Source: Bacteroidota bacterium (GTDB lineage: Bacteria > Bacteroidota > Bacteroidia > Chitinophagales > Chitinophagaceae). From it: a stretch of 27,273 nucleotides of DNA. Of the stretch, positions 9,160 to 17,817 are shown piece by piece. The translations under genes and the position numbers were made by a program. Location: the NCBI GenBank assembly GCA_023433345.1, contig JAEZDA010000031.1, positions 1-27,273 of the forward strand, read 5' to 3'. Under the pieces are notes generated by a model that had not been told where the DNA came from, searched no databases, and worked only from the letters and a program-made list of their open reading frames with translations. Position 1 is the stretch's first letter. Each line of letters begins with the position of its first letter.

Positions 9160-10143
9160 ATGAATGATCCTGTAATTATAGTTACAGGTGCTGCCGGATT
9201 TATCGGAAGCTGCCTGACCGGTTTTCTTAATAAAAACGGTCTTGAAAACCTTGTGCTTGTTGACGATTTCAGCCGGGAAGACAAAATTCCCAATCTTGCC
9301 GGGAAGAAGTTCATTGCAAGAATTGAACGGGATGTTTTCTTCGACTGGTTGCAAACTCAAAAGCCGAAGGTGCAGTTCTTCTTTCATTTGGGCGCACGCA
9401 CAGACACAACCGAATTTGATTATAGCGTTCATCAAAAGCTAAATGTTGATTACAGCATCCGGGTGTGGCAATACTGCGTGTCAGAAAAAATTCCCCTGGT
9501 CTATGCTTCATCGGCCGCCACATATGGTGATGGTAGTCTTGGATACAAAGACGATCACAGCCTTGTGGAAAGTTTGCAACCACTTAACCCCTATGGAAAG
9601 TCGAAAAATGAATTTGACAAATGGGTTTTTATGCAAGCCGAAACTCCTCCCTTCTGGGCCGGGCTGAAGTTTTTTAATGTGTACGGGCCTAACGAATATC
9701 ATAAGGGTCGAATGGCCAGTGTGATCTTTCACGCGCACAGGCAAATACTGGAGAACGGACATGTGAAATTGTTCCGTTCACACAAGGCGGGCTTCAAAGA
9801 CGGCGAACAGTTACGAGATTTTATCTATGTAAAAGATGTTGAAAAGGTTTGCTATTGGCTGATGATGAATTTCGAAAAGGTTTCAAGCGGGCTCTATAAC
9901 CTGGGAACTGGTCGTGCCCGCACTTTCAACGACCTGGTGGCAGCAACTTTCGCGGGAATGGATCTTGAAAAGAAGATCAGTTATATCGATATGCCGGCTG
10001 ATCTACGTGATACATATCAATATTTTACCGAAGCAGACATGAATAAGCTAAGGGAAGCAGGTTATACCGGCGAGATGTACACCCTCGAAGCTGGTATAAC
10101 AGATTATGTGAGAAACTATCTTGTTCCCGGTAAGGCATATTAA
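9160..10143 (+). CDS. hldD: ADP-L-glycero-D-manno-heptose 6-epimerase
   Basis: 327 residues. A short-chain dehydrogenase/epimerase of the RfaD/HldD family that converts ADP-D-glycero-heptose to the L-glycero form for the lipopolysaccharide inner core. The N-terminal Rossmann motif is VTGAAGFIG (8-16). The catalytic Tyr-x-x-x-Lys is Y145-K149 in NPYGKSKNEFDKW, with SSAATYG just before it. FHLGARTDTTEFD (~75-87), FFNVYGPNEYHKGRMASV, LFRSHKAGFKDGEQLRDF and YNLGTGRARTFNDL are characteristic of HldD and distinguish it from GalE-type epimerases. I chose ATG 9160 (MNDPVIIVTG). A frame opening at 9136 overlaps purL and adds a non-family N-terminus. No heptose kinase genes lie nearby. Confidence 0.93.
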   Translation: MNDPVIIVTGAAGFIGSCLTGFLNKNGLENLVLVDDFSREDKIPNLAGKKFIARIERDVFFDWLQTQKPKVQFFFHLGARTDTTEFDYSVHQKLNVDYSIRVWQYCVSEKIPLVYASSAATYGDGSLGYKDDHSLVESLQPLNPYGKSKNEFDKWVFMQAETPPFWAGLKFFNVYGPNEYHKGRMASVIFHAHRQILENGHVKLFRSHKAGFKDGEQLRDFIYVKDVEKVCYWLMMNFEKVSSGLYNLGTGRARTFNDLVAATFAGMDLEKKISYIDMPADLRDTYQYFTEADMNKLREAGYTGEMYTLEAGITDYVRNYLVPGKAY

Positions 10144-10374
10144 ATTTCCCCTGCTTTGATTGTATTTTAACGGCGGTGCAAAAATATTCGTGTCAGATTT
10201 TTCGATCGCTCCAAAATCTTCTTTATCTTTGCATGACCTTCAGAGGTACATCTTCTTGTACTCCGCCGGTCGCGCCGGAATCTTCATTTTTCTTTGTGTG
10301 TTCAACAGCTGTTTGTAAAAACAGGTATTGTGCATTGCTGCGAAGTTTCCATTATTAATGATAATAAGTGAATA
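10144..10374 (+). promoter_or_regulatory. Structured pyrG leader with -7 box, four small hairpins and two nested start/stop overlaps
   Basis: 231 nt without an annotated gene. A -7 box TATCTTTG lies at 10224-10231, predicting a transcript start near 10235 and a leader of about 140 nt. Within it I see four inverted repeats: 10245-10262 (GGTACA/TGTACT, one G-T pair), 10266-10278 (CCGG/CCGG, GC-rich, followed by the pyrimidine-rich tract 10281-10294), 10309-10324 (CTGTTT-GTAA-AAACAG, a 6-bp stem closed by a GNRA-type tetraloop) and 10352-10367 (TTATTA/TAATAA, just before the pyrG start). The stops of two small upstream frames overlap the next start as TAATG. These features suggest attenuation or translational coupling of CTP synthase. 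No known riboswitch is recognised. Confidence 0.45.
10233..10358 (+). CDS. Possible 41-residue leader ORF upstream of pyrG
   Basis: ATG at 10233 opens 41 codons (MTFRGTSSCTPPVAPE..., with a Ser-Ser-Phe-Phe-Phe stretch at 17-21 and four Cys) ending with TAA at 10356-10358. The last A of the stop is the first base of the next ATG. The ATG is only 1 nt after the -7 box, so if transcription starts the usual 4-7 nt downstream of the box, this start codon would not be in the mRNA. An upstream promoter, or an internal GTG at 10296, would then be needed. It is kept as a candidate because of the TAATG chaining. No homologue is recognised. Confidence 0.25.
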   Translation: MTFRGTSSCTPPVAPESSFFFVCSTAVCKNRYCALLRSFHY

Positions 10375-10375
10375 A
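10358..10375 (+). CDS. Possible 5-codon coupling mini-ORF directly before pyrG
   Basis: ATG-ATA-ATA-AGT-GAA-TAA (MIISE). Its start overlaps the stop of the 41-codon frame and its stop overlaps the pyrG start, both as TAATG. Most of its codons sit in the AT-only hairpin 10352-10367. No Shine-Dalgarno is visible before pyrG, so re-initiation from this frame is a possible way to reach it. A run of A and T can produce such overlaps by chance. Confidence 0.2.
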   Translation: MIISE

Positions 10376-12015
10376 TGGCTAAATACATTTTTGTTACGGG
10401 GGGAGTTACTTCATCATTAGGAAAGGGGATCATTGCAGCCTCGCTGGCAAAGCTTTTACAAAGTCGCGGGCTTAAAGTGACCATTCAAAAATTCGATCCT
10501 TACATTAATGTTGATCCCGGCACTCTTAATCCGTATGAGCATGGAGAATGTTATGTTACGGATGATGGTGCAGAAACAGATCTTGATCTCGGGCATTATG
10601 AAAGGTTTTTGAATATCCCCACATCTCAGGCAAATAATGTTACCACTGGTCGTATTTACCAAACTGTAATTAATAAGGAACGCGAAGGCGAATACCTCGG
10701 AAAGACAGTTCAGGTGGTTCCTCATATAACGGATGAGATTAAACGAAGAATGTTGTTGCTGGGAGAAGGTGGCCAATATGATATTGTAATTACAGAACTT
10801 GGAGGAACAGTTGGCGATATCGAAAGCCTTCCTTTTGTAGAAGCTGTGCGTCAATTACAATGGGAGATGAATGAGGAAGATTGCCTGGTAGTTCATCTTA
10901 CATTAATTCCCTACCTGAAGGCCGCAAAAGAATTAAAGACCAAGCCAACGCAGCATAGTGTAAGGCTCCTAAGCCAGGAAGGCGTTAGCCCTGATATCAT
11001 CGTTTGCAGAACTGAACAACCTTTATCGGAAGATCTCAAACGAAAGATCGCTCTTTTCTGTAATGTGAAGCCTGATTCGGTGATAGAGGCGATGGATGCC
11101 GGAACTATTTATGAAGTACCGCTGAAGATGTTGCAGGAAGGGCTTGATATTGCTGTATTAAAGAAATTACATATCAACGGCTATGCTGCACCTGACCTTA
11201 CAAAATGGAAAGGATTTCTCGACAAATTAAGTTTCCCCAAGAGCAAGGTAACGATCGGGCTAATCGGTAAGTACCTTGAATTACAAGATGCGTATAAATC
11301 AATTCTTGAAGCATTCATTCATGCGGGTGCGATCAATCAGTGCAAGGTGCAGATCGTAAATATTCATAGCGAATATATCTCTGATGAAAATGTTGCAGAC
11401 AAACTTAAGGAATTGGACGGGCTACTTGTGGCGCCGGGCTTTGGCTCCCGTGGTGTGGAAGGAAAGATCATCGCAGTGAAATATGCAAGGGAAAACAAGG
11501 TGCCTTTCTTTGGGATTTGCCTCGGAATGCAGATGTCTGTAATCGAGTATGCAAGAAACGTTTTAAGTTGGGATGCACATACCACGGAGGTAGATGCATC
11601 CACTCAATACCCGGTGATCGCCTTGATGGAGGAGCAGAAGAAGGTGAAAAAGAAAGGTGGAACCATGAGGCTTGGTGCGTACGATTGCGAGATAGTTCCC
11701 GGCACCCTTGCTCACAAAATTTATGGAGCAACCTTAATAAGTGAACGCCATCGCCATCGCTGGGAGTTCAACAACAAATACCTCGACAATTTCCGTGATG
11801 CCGGCATGATCCCTAGTGGTAAAAATCCTGTTACTGGCCTTGTTGAAATTGTAGAACTAAACGATCATCCGTTCTTTATCGGCGTTCAATATCACCCGGA
11901 GTTGAAAAGCACTGTTGAGAATCCTCATCCTTTGTTCGTTCATTTTGTAGCCGCAGCAAAACAATTTTCTGAGATGAGATCCGGAAGTATTAAAATGGAG
12001 AAGGAAACAGCCTGA
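10375..12015 (+). CDS. pyrG: CTP synthase
   Basis: 546 residues, normal length. It amidates UTP to CTP with glutamine and ATP, the last step of pyrimidine nucleotide synthesis. The N-terminal synthetase domain begins KYIFVTGGVTSSLGKGI (3-19, P-loop-like) and carries KFDPYINVDPGTLNPYEHGE (39-58) and DLDLGHYERF. The C-terminal class I glutamine amidotransferase domain has GICLGMQMS with nucleophile Cys382 and YHPE with His507 and Glu509. It is followed after a single base by the RNA methyltransferase gene, so it heads a likely operon. It is preceded by an unusual structured leader, described separately. Confidence 0.98.
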   Translation: MAKYIFVTGGVTSSLGKGIIAASLAKLLQSRGLKVTIQKFDPYINVDPGTLNPYEHGECYVTDDGAETDLDLGHYERFLNIPTSQANNVTTGRIYQTVINKEREGEYLGKTVQVVPHITDEIKRRMLLLGEGGQYDIVITELGGTVGDIESLPFVEAVRQLQWEMNEEDCLVVHLTLIPYLKAAKELKTKPTQHSVRLLSQEGVSPDIIVCRTEQPLSEDLKRKIALFCNVKPDSVIEAMDAGTIYEVPLKMLQEGLDIAVLKKLHINGYAAPDLTKWKGFLDKLSFPKSKVTIGLIGKYLELQDAYKSILEAFIHAGAINQCKVQIVNIHSEYISDENVADKLKELDGLLVAPGFGSRGVEGKIIAVKYARENKVPFFGICLGMQMSVIEYARNVLSWDAHTTEVDASTQYPVIALMEEQKKVKKKGGTMRLGAYDCEIVPGTLAHKIYGATLISERHRHRWEFNNKYLDNFRDAGMIPSGKNPVTGLVEIVELNDHPFFIGVQYHPELKSTVENPHPLFVHFVAAAKQFSEMRSGSIKMEKETA

Positions 12016-12016
12016 C

Positions 12017-12568
12017 ATGCAGAAGTTATCAATGTCTTCCCTGAACCGCAAAAGTGTTGAAGAATTCAGGCGCTCAGAAAAAACACCCGTTATTGCCGTG
12101 CTCGAAAATGTTAGAAGCGCATATAATGTAGGCAGCGTGTTTCGTACGGCAGATGCATTCTTGCTGGAAGCTATTTATCTTACGGGATACACCGCTCATC
12201 CTCCTCATAAAGAGATCCGTAAAACCGCGCTCGGTGCGGAAGATACTGTGGCATGGAAACATTTCGCAAATGCTGCCGAAGCGATAAACGAGCTTAAGCA
12301 ACAAAACTTTAAAGTATTTGCGGTAGAACAAGTGGAAAGAAGTTTGTCGCTTGAAAAGATAGAATTTGATCCTTCCTCTCCTGTTGCCGTGGTGTTTGGA
12401 AACGAGGTTAATGGTGTGGATCAGGAAACGATAAATATCTGTGACGGGTGTATTGAAATTCCGCAGTTGGGCATGAAGCATTCCCTGAACATTGCCACCG
12501 CAGCAGGTGTTGTGCTGTGGGAGATCATTCGCTCGAGGTTGTCAACATCCTCACGCGATACTGCATGA
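12017..12568 (+). CDS. SpoU/TrmH-type (SPOUT) RNA 2'-O-methyltransferase
   Basis: 183 residues, a minimal SPOUT domain without an N-terminal substrate-binding extension. The three family motifs are present: motif 1 NVRSAYNVGSVFRTAD (~31-46, with the conserved Asn and Arg), motif 2 VAVVFGNEVNGV (~122-133) and motif 3 IPQLGMKHSLNIATAAGVVLWE (~147-168), which forms the trefoil knot that binds S-adenosylmethionine. The substrate, a tRNA or rRNA ribose, cannot be read from the sequence. Start ATG 12017 is separated from the pyrG stop by one base (TGA-C-ATG). An internal ATG six codons in is the alternative. Confidence 0.9.
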   Translation: MQKLSMSSLNRKSVEEFRRSEKTPVIAVLENVRSAYNVGSVFRTADAFLLEAIYLTGYTAHPPHKEIRKTALGAEDTVAWKHFANAAEAINELKQQNFKVFAVEQVERSLSLEKIEFDPSSPVAVVFGNEVNGVDQETINICDGCIEIPQLGMKHSLNIATAAGVVLWEIIRSRLSTSSRDTA

Positions 12569-12583
12569 TGTAAAAATTCTCCC

Positions 12584-13450
12584 TTGGAAAAAGTAAAAAA
12601 TTATCTTTCTCTCATAAAATTCTCTCACACAATCTTTGCGCTTCCTTTTGCGCTGATAGGTTTTTTTCTTGCTGTTGAAAGCACAGGCGGAATTGACAGC
12701 AGGGTGATGGTACAAAAATTCTTTCTGGTTCTTGGCTGTATGATAACGGCAAGGAGTGCGGCGATGGCCTTTAACAGGTATCTTGACAGGCACTTTGATG
12801 CGCTTAACCCCAGAACAGCCATTCGGGAAATACCTGCCGGCATAATAACACACCGTAATGCACTTCTGTTTACCATACTAATGTGTGTTCTATTTATATC
12901 ATGCACTTTCTTTATCAACCGCGTTTGCTTTTATCTTTCTCCGGTTGCACTTTTTGTTATTTTGTTTTACAGCTATACCAAGCGCTTCACTCCGTTATGT
13001 CACCTGATACTTGGCCTGGGGCTGAGCCTTGCACCACTGGGGGCCTGGCTCGCCATAACGGGTTCTTTTCACATTCTGCCTCTTCTGCTGTCTTTTGCAG
13101 TAATTTTTTGGGTGAGTGGGTTTGATATTATTTATGCCTTGCAAGACGAAGAATTTGATCGCAACCATAATCTTAAATCCATCCCTGCTGCTCTTGGCAA
13201 GGAAAAAGCTTTGTGGGTTTCGAAAATTCTTCACCTTGCTTCAGCCCTTTGCATTGCTGCTTTTGGTTATTTGGGCCAAACTGGTATTCTATTTTGGATC
13301 GGCGGCTTCGTGTATGCGGGTATGTTAGTTTACCAGCACAGTCTCGTTAAACCCAACGACCTGAAAAGGGTGAACCTCGCCTTTATGACCGCAAATGGCA
13401 TCGCATCTGTAGTTTTCGCAGTTTTTGTAATTGCTGATATTTATTTGTAA
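12584..13450 (+). CDS. UbiA-family polyprenyltransferase
   Basis: 288 residues with eight or nine membrane helices. It has both Asp-rich prenyl-diphosphate/Mg2+ motifs of the UbiA superfamily: N64-R-Y-L-D68-R-H-F-D72 and YALQD188-EEFD192. The opening LIKFSHTIFALPFALIG is typical of bacterial 4-hydroxybenzoate-type prenyltransferases and of MqnP of the futalosine menaquinone route. Since Bacteroidota generally use menaquinone, a role in quinone synthesis is likely but the aromatic acceptor is not known. The start is the TTG at 12584. The frame has a stop at 12566-12568 and the first in-frame ATG falls after the first helix. It lies 15 nt after the methyltransferase, probably in the pyrG transcript. 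Confidence 0.88.
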   Translation: MEKVKNYLSLIKFSHTIFALPFALIGFFLAVESTGGIDSRVMVQKFFLVLGCMITARSAAMAFNRYLDRHFDALNPRTAIREIPAGIITHRNALLFTILMCVLFISCTFFINRVCFYLSPVALFVILFYSYTKRFTPLCHLILGLGLSLAPLGAWLAITGSFHILPLLLSFAVIFWVSGFDIIYALQDEEFDRNHNLKSIPAALGKEKALWVSKILHLASALCIAAFGYLGQTGILFWIGGFVYAGMLVYQHSLVKPNDLKRVNLAFMTANGIASVVFAVFVIADIYL

Positions 13451-13494
13451 TCACGCATTGTTTTCATATATTGGGACTACCCTAAACCCTTTTT

Positions 13495-15498
13495 ATGAAG
13501 TACCTTATAACTCTGCTCTTAGCCGCGCTATGCCTGCCCGGATATTCCCAGAAAGAAATTCCCGCATACGGAAAAATTGATATTGACGATCTCAAAATGG
13601 AAAAGTGTGATTTTGAACCCAATGCCTCTGCATTGAAGTTGATCGATTACGGGGACGTTGTTTTTGAATTTGGAGCAAGCAATTCATTTCCTGCCTATGC
13701 AAGTTCAGGAGGTTCAGGCGGTGGAAAATTTCGCGTGAAGATGACCCGGAGAACGAGGATAAAGATCTTCAGGAAAGATGGTTTCAATTTCGCCGATGTT
13801 AAGCTTCGCTACTACAGTAAAAATGAAGCGGAGCAAATCACAGACCTGTCAGCGAAAACATACAATATTGATCCATCAGGGAAGATCGTTGAATCCAGTC
13901 TGGAAAAAAATTCTGTATTCAAAAAGAAGATCGACAGCCGCATGTCAGAACTCGTTTTTACAATGCCTGAAGTAAGAGAGGGAAGTATCATTGAATATAA
14001 GTACAATATTTATCTTGAATCAGTAAGCAACCTGAAAGACTGGTATTTCCAGGACATTATTCCCACAAGGCTAAGTGCCTACAGACTTCTCATTCCGAAT
14101 TATTTTACTTTTTTAACTGCCCTTTATACCAACCTTCCTGTTGAAGACATTCGCAGGGTAGAAGATCATTCTGCATCTACATCAGATGGAACCTTGAAGT
14201 TTGCTGCAGAGCGCCGGTTTTTCAAAATGAAAAACATCCCTTCGGTAAAAAATGAACCGCATATGTCATCTTACCGCGATTATTTGCAAAGGGTGGAATT
14301 TCAACTTTCGAAAATAAATTACGGTTCAGGAGAAGAGAAAGACGTAATGTCTAATTGGTTAATACTTACTAACGAGCTCCTGGCCGACGAGGATTTTGGT
14401 CTCCAACTGAAGAAGGATATTCCTTTGAAAGATGAAATGAAGAGTTTACTTAGTTCTACACCTGACCCTTACCGTAAAATGATCATCATTTACGATCACC
14501 TGCGAAAGAACATCACATGGAATGGAGCAGATGGGATATACGGATTTGACGGGGCCAGAACGGTTTGGGACCGAAGATCGGGATCTAGCGGTGATATCAA
14601 TTTATTATTGATCAACTTGCTAAGAAAGGAGGGAGTGTCTGCTTTGCCAATACTGGTAAGTACAAGAGATAATGGCCTGGTGAATGAGGAGTCGCCCTTC
14701 CTTTACCAGTTTAATAAAGTAATGGCTTACGTTAAGATCGGCAAAGCGCATTATGTGCTTAACGCCGCTGAAAAATATTGTCCGGCTCACCTGATACCCG
14801 GTGATGCTATGAATACAAGAGCTTTTGTGGTGGATGTAATGTCCGGGGGTTTTATTTCATTATTCAACTCAAAGAGTAACACGAATGCTGTTGCTGTAAA
14901 TGGCGTGATACATGAAGATGGGAGGATGAAGGGCGATGCGAAAATTTACAGTTACGATTACGCAAGAATTCCGAGAACGCGCACTCTAACAGAAAATCCG
15001 AAGAATTTTAAGGATTATTTTACTCTGGACTATTCAGGCCTTGTTGTTGATAGTTTTTCATTGAAAAATGATACGGCAGATAGTCTGGCCCTCGAACAAG
15101 CCGTTCACTTTGATATGCCACTTAATTCTTCAGGTAACTACAAATATTTCACGCTGAATTTGTTCAGTGGTCTCGACAAGAATCCTTTTCTTACCAATGA
15201 AAGGATCACTGATATCGACTTTGGTATAAACCAGTCTTTTACCATACACGGGAACTACCATTTGTCTGATGGATACACACTGGTTGAAAAGCCTAAGGAT
15301 TTGCTTTTGCTTTCGCCAGACAGCAGCATAATGTTTCAAAGGTTATCTCAGATAACGCCAGCCGGGGGCTTGCAAACAAGGATCACTTTTAATGTAAAGA
15401 AGCCCTCGTATCCGGCTTCTTTCTATCCTGATATTAAGGAGTTTTACCAAAGAATGTTCGGAATATTGGACGAACAAATTGTAATACAAAAAAAGTAA
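13495..15498 (+). CDS. Secreted DUF3857/transglutaminase-like protein with degenerate active site
   Basis: 667 residues with a signal peptide (MKYLITLLLAALCLPGYS, cleavage near residue 18). It has an N-terminal DUF3857 beta domain (~55-250), a transglutaminase-like core (~320-430) and a C-terminal DUF3858-like beta domain (~560-650). Aligned by eye with its downstream paralogue through the helix ending RKEGV/NAVGI, the catalytic Cys position is Ser365 (GSSGDINLLL), the His position is Lys408 (QFNKVMAYV) and the Asp/Glu position is Asn423 (YVLNAAEKY). The protein is therefore probably a non-catalytic periplasmic or surface-exposed member. It is 44 nt after ubiA and 3 nt before the paralogue. 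Its function is unknown. Confidence 0.85.
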   Translation: MKYLITLLLAALCLPGYSQKEIPAYGKIDIDDLKMEKCDFEPNASALKLIDYGDVVFEFGASNSFPAYASSGGSGGGKFRVKMTRRTRIKIFRKDGFNFADVKLRYYSKNEAEQITDLSAKTYNIDPSGKIVESSLEKNSVFKKKIDSRMSELVFTMPEVREGSIIEYKYNIYLESVSNLKDWYFQDIIPTRLSAYRLLIPNYFTFLTALYTNLPVEDIRRVEDHSASTSDGTLKFAAERRFFKMKNIPSVKNEPHMSSYRDYLQRVEFQLSKINYGSGEEKDVMSNWLILTNELLADEDFGLQLKKDIPLKDEMKSLLSSTPDPYRKMIIIYDHLRKNITWNGADGIYGFDGARTVWDRRSGSSGDINLLLINLLRKEGVSALPILVSTRDNGLVNEESPFLYQFNKVMAYVKIGKAHYVLNAAEKYCPAHLIPGDAMNTRAFVVDVMSGGFISLFNSKSNTNAVAVNGVIHEDGRMKGDAKIYSYDYARIPRTRTLTENPKNFKDYFTLDYSGLVVDSFSLKNDTADSLALEQAVHFDMPLNSSGNYKYFTLNLFSGLDKNPFLTNERITDIDFGINQSFTIHGNYHLSDGYTLVEKPKDLLLLSPDSSIMFQRLSQITPAGGLQTRITFNVKKPSYPASFYPDIKEFYQRMFGILDEQIVIQKK

Positions 15499-15501
15499 AT
15501 C

Positions 15502-17394
15502 ATGACGCGTATAATATGTCTGTGCACAATTTTTTCGCTTTTTTTCAACGGTCTCCACGCGCAGCCTAAAGATTATTCTATAAGCGGAATTCCTGAAGAA
15601 CTGGTGAGAAACGCAAATTTGGTTAAGCGCTATGAGAAAGAAGAATTCATCGTGCAGGCGATCGATCGAGCTGAAATGAAAGTTCATCGCGTAATTACAA
15701 TTTTAAATCCGTCGGGCGCACATGAACTTATATTCACGAAGTACTCTGATAGATTCACTTCATTTGAAGCAGCAGAAATTTCCCTGTACGATGGTGAAGG
15801 AAAAAGTATCGGGAAGTTCAATAAAAAGGATATGCAGGCCAGGTATTCATCTGATGAACTGGTTGAAGACGGAAAGGTATATTCCCTGCAAATTCCCGCC
15901 ACAGCGTATCCGCTTACAGCGGAATTTAAATATTGGGTGAAATATAAAGGAACTTTAAATTATCCAACATACCACGTGCAAGGCCCGGAGGAATCTGTTC
16001 AGCATTCCGAATTTTTAGTAAGGGTTCCCACCTCTGTTGGGTTCAGGCATAAGGCGATTCATATTGAATCAGTGCCTTCAATTTCTCATGATAAGAATAC
16101 ATCAAGTTTTTCCTGGCAATTCGCGGGATTGCCGGCTGTGAAAGATGAGGTTCGGGCTTCAAATTACAGGGACCGCTTTCCGGCTATTCAAACTGCTCCA
16201 AATGTGTTTGAAATGAGCGGGTTTAATGGAGATTTTTCATCCTGGAAAAATTTTGGTTTGTGGATGAATGAACTTTGCAAGGGTAAAGATGATTTAAATG
16301 ATGTAAAGCAGCAGTTCTTTCGCGACCTTGTAGCTTCAGCTTCAACCAACCGCGAAAAGGCCCGAATTATTTACGAGTACCTGCAACAGAATTTCCGATA
16401 TGTAAGCATCCAGTTAGGTATTGGGGGTTGGCAACCATTCGGCGCGGCGATTACAGACAAGAGGAAATTTGGCGATTGTAAAGCCTTAAGTAATTATATG
16501 AAATCTGCTTTGAATGCCGTTGGAATAAATAGTCATCTGGCGCTGGTAAATGCTGCAGGCAATGGTCAGCCTATTGATCCGAACTTTCCCAGTAACCGGT
16601 TTAATCATATGATACTTTGCATTCCGCAGGAACCCGATTCGATTTGGTTGGAATGTACAAGCTCCACTGCACCGTTTAACAGCCTTGGTTCTTTTACAGA
16701 AAACAGGAATGCAATGTTGCTCACCGAAGCGGGGGGCGTAATGGTTGCAACACCGCGCAGCAAGTTTGCAGATAATCGTATGGAATCATATACCGTGGTT
16801 GCCATGAAGCCGGACGGAGCTGCGAAAACGCATACGCAAATTAGAACCAGCGGGGAGTTTAAAAAGTACACGGACTACCTTAGCAAGAGCGATGAAAGTT
16901 CAAGGCTGGATTTTTTGGTGAAGAGCCTCGAGATCAAACATCCCGATCACTTTACTTTTTCTTCAGATAAGGAAAGCGGCTCCGGCTTTCAACTGGATTT
17001 GTCGCTTCGAAAGCTACACGATTTTAGCAGTAGCTCAAAGTTCTTTATCAGCCCGAGAATTTTATCATTAGCAGAACAATCTCTTCCGGAAAATACTGCC
17101 CGGAGGCTTGACTATTATTTTGCATTCCCCTTTGTAAAGATCGATACTACAGTGTTTGAACTTGCTCCCGGTTTTGATGTTGAAACTCTGCCATCGAACC
17201 TGAACATTTCTAATGATATGGGCAGCTTTTATTCAACCTACACCTGGGATGAAGAGAGGCGTCGTATCATCACTACTGCAGGCTTTACACTTATTAATAA
17301 TCGAATCCCTCCTTCAAAGTACATTGCATGCAGAGAATTTATCAGCAGTGTTATAAAAGACCATGCAGAGAAGATCATTATAAAAAAGCTTTAA
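15502..17394 (+). CDS. Secreted DUF3857/transglutaminase-like protein with Cys and His retained
   Basis: 630 residues with a signal peptide (MTRIICLCTIFSLFFNGLHA, cleavage near residue 20). It has the same architecture as the gene before it: a DUF3857 domain (~50-240), a transglutaminase-like core (~280-400) and a C-terminal beta domain. The core keeps Cys326 in FGDCKALSNYM and His369 in RFNHMILCI. The third position reads Glu384 in IWLECTSS where many family members have Asp. It could be an amide-bond hydrolase or cross-linking enzyme, but no substrate is known for this family. It is separated by 3 nt from the upstream paralogue and 1 nt from ruvX, so the pair is very likely co-expressed. 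Confidence 0.88.
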   Translation: MTRIICLCTIFSLFFNGLHAQPKDYSISGIPEELVRNANLVKRYEKEEFIVQAIDRAEMKVHRVITILNPSGAHELIFTKYSDRFTSFEAAEISLYDGEGKSIGKFNKKDMQARYSSDELVEDGKVYSLQIPATAYPLTAEFKYWVKYKGTLNYPTYHVQGPEESVQHSEFLVRVPTSVGFRHKAIHIESVPSISHDKNTSSFSWQFAGLPAVKDEVRASNYRDRFPAIQTAPNVFEMSGFNGDFSSWKNFGLWMNELCKGKDDLNDVKQQFFRDLVASASTNREKARIIYEYLQQNFRYVSIQLGIGGWQPFGAAITDKRKFGDCKALSNYMKSALNAVGINSHLALVNAAGNGQPIDPNFPSNRFNHMILCIPQEPDSIWLECTSSTAPFNSLGSFTENRNAMLLTEAGGVMVATPRSKFADNRMESYTVVAMKPDGAAKTHTQIRTSGEFKKYTDYLSKSDESSRLDFLVKSLEIKHPDHFTFSSDKESGSGFQLDLSLRKLHDFSSSSKFFISPRILSLAEQSLPENTARRLDYYFAFPFVKIDTTVFELAPGFDVETLPSNLNISNDMGSFYSTYTWDEERRRIITTAGFTLINNRIPPSKYIACREFISSVIKDHAEKIIIKKL

Positions 17395-17395
17395 G

Positions 17396-17812
17396 GTGGC
17401 AAGAATACTTTGTTTGGATATTGGAGGAAAGCGTACAGGCGTTGCCGTTACAGACGCTTTGAAAATCATTGCAACCGGGCTGGACACCATCGAGGCCAAA
17501 GATCTTATTCCCTTCCTTAAAAAATACATTGCCGCAGAACCCGTGGAATTGATACTCGTGGGCATGCCCTTGAACCTGGATGGCTCATCAACTCATGCAA
17601 CTCCTCTTGTTGAAGCCAAGATCGCGGAGATAAGAAAAAGCTTTCCTTCCATACCTGTTGATACGCTTGATGAACGTTTTACGTCGCGTATGGCGAAACA
17701 GGCCATGTTGCAAATGGGTCTTAAAAAAAAGGAAAGGCGGGATAAAAAGCTTGTAGATGAGATTGCCGCCACCATGATGTTGCAGGAATACCTTCAGTCG
17801 CTAAATAGCTGA
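17396..17812 (+). CDS. ruvX: Putative pre-16S rRNA nuclease / Holliday junction resolvase RuvX (YqgF)
   Basis: 138 residues, full length for the RuvX/YqgF RNase H-fold family. It has LDIGGKRTGVAV (7-18, metal-binding Asp8), LVGMPLNLDGSS (54-65), a DERFTS motif (92-97) and the C-terminal KKLVDEIAATMMLQEYL with Asp121. Members mature 16S rRNA 5' ends and may resolve branched DNA. The start is GTG at 17396, one base after the upstream stop, and there is no ATG that keeps the first beta strand. Confidence 0.93.
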   Translation: MARILCLDIGGKRTGVAVTDALKIIATGLDTIEAKDLIPFLKKYIAAEPVELILVGMPLNLDGSSTHATPLVEAKIAEIRKSFPSIPVDTLDERFTSRMAKQAMLQMGLKKKERRDKKLVDEIAATMMLQEYLQSLNS

Positions 17813-17817
17813 GGTTG

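Noticed and set aside
10176..10232. GTG-started longer version of the pyrG leader frame
   Set aside because: The start lies upstream of the -7 box, and there is no Shine-Dalgarno site or other support.
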